Part shown: piece after piece, positions 59,083 to 64,000 of the stretch | Position numbering within the stretch: position 1 is the first letter of the stretch | Layout of the letters: each line of letters begins with the position of its first letter | Origin: Artemia franciscana | Lineage: Eukaryota > Arthropoda > Branchiopoda > Anostraca > Artemiidae | Length of the DNA stretch: 64,000 nt | Direction of reading: 5' to 3' | NCBI RefSeq assembly: GCF_032884065.1 | Contig: NC_088871.1 | Span: 17,790,472 to 17,854,471 of the forward strand | Made by a program: the position numbers and the translations under genes | Notes under the pieces: model-generated | The model's input: only the letters and a program-made list of their open reading frames with translations | Told to the model about the DNA's origin: nothing | Databases searched by the model: none

Positions 59083-60605
59083 GCTTGTTTTAATTGACAT
59101 GCCTGAAGAAAAAACTCATATCAACCTCGAAATAGTGAGCAGAACTGAAAAAATATATATATAAAAAAAGGATGCCTACTAACAGAAGGGAAAAATCCAA
59201 CAAATCATGCCAGCCCGAAAGAAGAAATTAACTAGACCTCCGTTGCCTGTGCAACGGGAAGTGTTGCAGCAACTGTGCCCTGTTCCTTAGGGCACAGTTG
59301 CGGAGCAACACGTGCAACTGTGCCCTACGGGACACAGTTGCGGAGCAACAGTCTCCATTATGTCCTTCAGAGGAAATTTTGCACTTCTTCTTGCATAACT
59401 TTCATAGCACTACTCGATAAAAATAATATAGACATCAAAATCGAAAATTTAAGAAAATTTCAAAAAATCGGAACGAGATTGTCTTTTCCGGAATTATTTC
59501 TGGGAAATCTGTAAGAGCTACGGAATTTCATGCTTCAGTTCTCGAAAACATCAATAAAAGTTCTATATGGGTTCATAATTATTTTATCTCTAAAACGTTT
59601 ACTTCCGAAACTAGGGCCGTCTTAACTTGACGCCAATTCGAAGTATTATGTTTCGAGACGCACATTTCGGGAATTATTTCCGGGAAATCTGAAAGAGACA
59701 CGGAAATAACGTCTTATAGTTTTCTGCTTAACTTTTGATGGTCTAAGCTAGGAAAATATAAAACAAACCAAATTCACCAAAAAATTTAAATTGCCCCGAG
59801 GGCATGACAAAACTTCCAAATAGAAAAACCCAAAGAAGGAATTTTATTTCGGAGAAACTATTGTAAGCTCCAGTTGTTAGGAGATCGAGACCTGTCGAAC
59901 CGTGTTGGAAAAAAAATTCTAGCTGGTCCAGAACAGAAGTTACCTCTAGAACGTCGAAACTTCGGAAATTATTTCTTAGAGAACGAAGCAACTTGGTATA
60001 TAGAACACTTCACTTCTTCTTGCATACTTTTCATAGCACTACTCGATAAAAACATAAGAAACATCAAAATCGAAAATTTGAAAAAATTCCAAAAAAAATC
60101 GGAGCGAGATGGACTTTTCCGGAATTATTTCCGGGAAATCTGTAAGAGCTACGGAATTTTGTGCTCCGGTTCTCGAAGAGACAAATGAAAGTTCTACATG
60201 AGTTCAGCATAACTGTATTTCTAACAAGTTTATTTCCGAAGCTAGGGTCGTCTTAACTTGACGCCAAACATCGAACGCAGAGTTTCTAAGAAAAAAACGG
60301 TTTATTTTTTTTTATGGAAAACTGTTAGAAATTTTAGGAACTTCTCTGGAACTTTTTTACTCTGTTTCACGTTTCCCTTCCCTCTGAAAAATCTCAAATT
60401 TTTAACTCTTACCACTTCGGAGCTACAGGTCGCTGATCACGGTGAAAAAAAAAACAAAAACAAAAAAAACTACGAAAGCAGTAGTGTTGCTCCGCAACAC
60501 AATTACTTGTTTTAGTTGACACGCCTGAAAAAACTCGTATCAAGCTTGAAATATTGAGCAGAACTTTAAAAAATATAAAATATGCCTACTAAAAGAGGGG
60601 GGAAA
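59083..60605 (+). repeat. Composite repeat with flanking and internal direct repeats
   Basis: The outer copies at 59,083-59,190 and 60,505-60,605 share a TTGCTTGTTTTAATTGACATG-type start and ATGCCTACTAA end. Inner copies of about 260 bp at 59,385-59,640 and 60,010-60,265 share CATAGCACTACTCGATAAAA and TTCCGGAATTATTTCCGGGA-type segments. A cluster of hairpins lies at 59,240-59,350 and another (GTGTTGCTCCGCAACAC) near 60,486. It could be one transposable element with an internal duplication; no protein motif is visible. Confidence 0.65.
59240..59350. repeat. Nested GC hairpin cluster
   Basis: CCGTTGC/GCAACGG at 59,240-59,257; GCAACTGTGCCCT (59,269) with AGGGCACAGTTGC (59,289); and a third GCAACTGTGCCCTA...ACACAGTTGC from 59,314. 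CGGAGCAACA occurs twice. Confidence 0.85.
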
Positions 60606-60955
60606 ATCAAACAAAAGAAGGAAAGAAAGTTTCGTAGAACTCAAACTTGGACACATACACTGAGGACATCAACGATGTCCTCAGTGATGAATCTTAGCTC
60701 TTGTTTAATGACATAGTCTTTTTCATGGAAAAACTATATTTTATATCTTTTAATTTTTTTTCTATAAGAATCCATAGTATGGGTTGCTATTTGCATTTTG
60801 GAAAAACTTTTTCAACGATTTTTAATCTTGACACAAAACAGTATTTTTTAATTTAATTTTATAGCTTCTGGAATTTACCTAAAAAATAAAACTTAAAATC
60901 ATTCCCAAAGATTCAATCTATGCTGTTTGAAAACCTTGATACACTTACATTCTTT
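60606..60955. other. Sequence with a 10-bp hairpin
   Basis: TGAGGACATC-AAC-GATGTCCTCA at 60,661-60,683; otherwise A+T-rich, nothing else recognised. Confidence 0.6.
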
Positions 60956-60979
60956 TTATTTATTTAAATTGTAAGAGCA

Positions 60980-62526
60980 GAAGTAATAATACTAGTATTC
61001 TCAAAAGTTTCAACTTAATATCCCCAGTCGTTGTCGATATATTGCTGAGGTGTCTTATTAACAACCATAAAGACAATGCCTTTTGATTTATTTTAAAGCA
61101 ACATCTAGTTTTAAAGCATAACGGACCAATTGCATAATTGTGGGGTATCGACATGCCTAATGTCCCTGAACACATAGTTGCTGGACCGTTCTATTATGCT
61201 GAACAAACGGCTGTTTCAAAATTTTGACTGGATACGTCTCTGGAAAATGAATAAGTTTTAGAGAAGGGCTGCTTGCCCTCCAATCTCTTTTTGCTCTTAC
61301 AAAACGCACCAGAACGTTTAATTTTGAATCGAATTAGCTCCTTTAAGAATTTTAATTATATTTCTAGCTATTATACAGTGATGCTGCCTATGATGTTGCT
61401 TATCTGTTCTTTTGAAAACCTGCATGCATATTTGTTTAATTGAAACTCCTAAAATTTTGATCTTAATACCCTTAGCGTCACTAGTTACAGTAACTGTAGT
61501 GTTAGTATTAAAAGTATACATATAGTGCCTTCTGGCTAGTTCAAAACCCGCCACAATTGACCCCTAAAGTCTAAATTAATAATATAAGTTGTTCTTCAGA
61601 TATTGCTTTGTCACCTTTTTGAAAGTCCACGTGCTCTTAGTTTGTCTTGATTTAATTTAGCATTCATCTAAATATTCCTTAAAAGCTTCAAACTAATCCA
61701 CTTAGCTTGCGTAGTAGCCATAGTTGTAGCAGTATTAGTAGCAGTATGCCCATAGCACCTTTGGTTTCTTCAACATCCCTTTCAACATACGCTGAAAGTT
61801 TCAGCTTAATATATATACCATCAATGGCTCCTGAAGTATTTCTGATGCGTCTGCTTGACAACCGGTGAGAGAATAGCGTGTTTCGAATTAGATCCATACA
61901 AATTTCTATATATCTTTAATTTTTTGCCTTAATATCCTTAGTTTTAATAACAGTAGTAGTAGTAGTAGCAGTAGCATCAATTGTAGTAGCTAAGCTTTAG
62001 TTTTAGTAGTAGCAATGGAAGTATTAATAATAGTAACAGTAGCAGTAGTATGAGTAGAAGCAGTTGCATTAGGATGCAAATATTTTCTTTTGGTTAGTTC
62101 AAAATCCCTCACAACAAGCCGTGTTAGTTTCAACTTCGCATACCAAACTGTCCCTAATATATTGCTGTTACAACTTTTTGACAACCTGCATACAGAGGGC
62201 ATGTTCAGATTCAGTTTATCTTCCCCCTCAAAATTTCTTGAAAATATCACCTTCATACCCTTAGGCTTAATTGTAATAGTAGTCACAGTAGTAGTATTGA
62301 TATTTCCAGGAATAGTAATGAATCACGGCAATACTACTAGCAGCAGTAGTATTAACATATTGCCTTTTGGTCAGTAGAGCATCCCTCTCATCAAGTCCTG
62401 GAAGTTTCAACTTTATAGAATTAGCCATTGTTTTGACATTGCTGATATGTACTTTTGATAACCTGTATGTCCATGCACATCTTGACATTTTCATCTTAAT
62501 GCTCCTAGCCCTACAAGTAGTTGCAA

Positions 62527-62564
<38 letters not shown>

Positions 62565-62900
62565 AATGTAGCAGTAACAGTAATATTAACAGTAGTGTGC
62601 ACATATTGCCTTTTGGTGAGAGCAATTATTGCCTTGTCCTTTAAGTATTCTCTGAAAGTTCCAACTTAATACCCAAATCAATTCTTGAGGTACGCTACTT
62701 CGACAATGTGCATGCACTTGGTGCCTTTTGATTTAGTCCAAATTTCCCCTTGATACTGTAAATGGATTAGTGTGGTAGTAGTAGTGATGATAGTTGTAGC
62801 AGTACTGGCAGCATGGAAATATTGCCTTTTTGATCATCTCCCTTATCATTTCCTGAATTTTCTAAATTAATATACTCAGTTATTCCTGTGTTGCACCATT
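60980..62900 (-). repeat. ~240-bp degenerate tandem repeats with (TAG)n cores
   Basis: Units with CTTAATACCCTTAG, a short (GTA/TAG)n tract, GCCTTTTGGTTAGTTCAAA, GAAAGTTTCAACTTAATA and TTTTGACAACCTGCAT recur with landmark positions near 61,463, 61,690, 61,927, 62,250 and 62,492 (spacing 227-323). Short open frames of Thr or Val runs are translations of the trinucleotide cores. Confidence 0.65.
61130..61345 (+). repeat. R272 repeat unit
   Basis: TGAACAAACGGCTGTTTCAAAATTTTGACTGGAT..., in pieces, then GCCCTCCAATCTCTTTTTGCTC and AATCGAATTAGCTCC. One unit embedded between the ~240-bp repeats. Confidence 0.6.
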
Positions 62901-63059
62901 TTGACCATCCCTATACACATAACTTGTTTTGATTACAACACTCCCCTCAACAGTCTCTGAAAGGATTACCCGAATACCTTTTGTCTTCTTGGAAAGTAAA
63001 GTTCAAACATACCTACCTTTCTCAATAACATAAACTATGTGTAAACAATGAACGAATTG

Positions 63060-64000
63060 TCTAGCTTACAGCCCTTGTCCTGAGGACTGTGGGGAGATTG
63101 CTATCCCCATAGACATTATTCCTGGACCTTTCAACAATGCTGAACGAAGCGGGTCTCTTAAAATTGAATTGTTTATTTTTTGGGGAGTGATAGGCTTGGG
63201 GTGGGGCTGATTGCCCTCCATTCACTGTGATTCTTATAAGGGCAATAAAACTCCCAAATTCCAATCAAAGCAGCTCCGTCAGATCCAAAGTTTATGCAAC
63301 TACCCATTCTATAAAAACCTTAAATACCCCGGGCATAACTTATAACCCTTGACCATGGGCTCTGGGGGATTGTGTCCACCCTAAAGACATTGTTATATGA
63401 TTTTTGAACTATTGGTAAAAAAATGGATATCTCACAGTTTCAGTTGAATGTGTTTTGGGAAAAGAGGATGTCAGGGAGGGGCTAGTTGCTCTCCATTATA
63501 TTTGACTCTTGAAAGAGAACTAGAACTAAACATTTCAGATTAAATGAGCCTCTTCTAAAGTTCACACGACCACCCCCTTCCATAAAAGCATTATGTGCCC
63601 CCCTGGAGCATAAATTACAACTCTTAATCGAGATTCTGGGGATTTGTCCACCCCAAAGGCCTTATTATATAATCTTTGGACTCCTTTTGAACAAATGGCT
63701 ATCTCAAAATTTTTATCGGATACATTTGTGGAAAATACAATGTAAGGGGGAGAGGCTTTGTCCGATCACTTTGACTCTTAAAAAGGGAATTAGAACATCT
63801 GGTTTCCAATCCAATGAGCCCCCTCCAGAGTTTATACGACCAGCCTTTCCATAAAAAAACCTTGTATACCCTTGGGGCCTAACTTACAACCCTTGCGCTG
63901 AGGGCTGGGGGGCTGTTATCCTCAGATACATAATTTCCAGACTTTTAAACTATGCTGAACAGAATGGCTATCTCAAAATATTGATTATATGTGTTTTGGA
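63060..64000 (+). repeat. R272 tandem repeat block, runs off the window
   Basis: Units begin near 63,064, 63,339, 63,613 and 63,881 (spacing 268-275), each with TTACAACCCTTG..CTG, GGGG, GACATTATT, CTGAACAAATGGCTATCTCAAA-type text, TTTGGGGA, CTCCAATCACTTTGACTCTT and CCAATGAGCCCCCT. The block is cut by the window end. Confidence 0.8.

Noticed and set aside
62267..62602. Thr/Val-rich open frames
   Set aside because: They read through (TAG/GTA)n trinucleotide cores.

Overview
This is a eukaryotic, A+T-rich, intron-dominated stretch of animal DNA. The mix of decayed CR1-, I- and RTE-like LINEs, Penelope-like elements, Helitrons, fold-back MITEs and very long (AT)n tracts suggests an arthropod. 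From memory, the fold-back repeat at 13,988-14,290 and its relatives remind me of brine-shrimp (Artemia) sequence; this is a low-to-moderate confidence impression that I could not check. The scaffold has two 100-N gaps (39,826-39,925 and 46,447-46,546), giving contig A (1-39,825), contig B (39,926-46,446) and contig C (46,547-64,000).

Host genes. On the plus strand, four exons at 47,599, 54,847, 55,881 and 58,096 splice in frame into one open segment. Its sequence matches my recollection of the DmX-like / rabconnectin-3 alpha family, just upstream of the C-terminal WD repeats. Those proteins regulate assembly of the vacuolar H+-ATPase. Further left on the same strand, exons at 665, 22,697 and 27,528 encode a charged coiled-coil protein that I cannot name. 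They are phase-compatible with the rabconnectin exons but look like a different gene. On the minus strand, 33,405-33,595 is a good terminal exon, with a stop and an AATAAA 40 bases beyond it, from an unidentified gene. Weaker exon candidates lie at 2,750, 40,382 and (minus) 44,982.

Mobile DNA by region. A CR1-like LINE lies at 7.2-10.0 kb (+) and a second CR1-like fragment at 12.6-13.97 kb (-). The fold-back element is at 14.0-14.3 kb. A hammerhead-like Penelope motif is at 17.0 kb. A truncated Helitron with giant (AT)n tracts is at 19.85-20.32 kb. LINE B is at 24.55-27.5 kb (-). Helitron H2 is at 31,247-32,827 (-) and carries a tRNA-like sequence. An almost full-length I-clade LINE with RNase H is at 33.64-39.04 kb (-). 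A Penelope-like element in an inverted-repeat arrangement is at 42.2-44.7 kb. A ~140-bp satellite runs from 45.16 kb into the second gap. A mariner-type MITE is at 47.87-48.19 kb, a LINE 3' fragment at 48.47-49.58 kb (-), Helitron H3 at 49,637-51,305 (+) and an RTE-like relic at 56.6-58.0 kb. Degenerate tandem repeats fill 59-64 kb.

Assembly. Bases 1-994 are identical by eye, without indels, to 38,832-39,825, the very end of contig A. Both copies include the LINE 5' end and the first coiled-coil exon. Contig A therefore overlaps itself end to end, as expected for a tandem duplication of about 38.8 kb, a circular molecule or an assembly-graph cycle. The roughly 2,000 or more upstream residues expected of a rabconnectin-3 alpha protein are absent from the 47 kb before its first visible exon. 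Scaffold order across the gaps should therefore be treated with suspicion.
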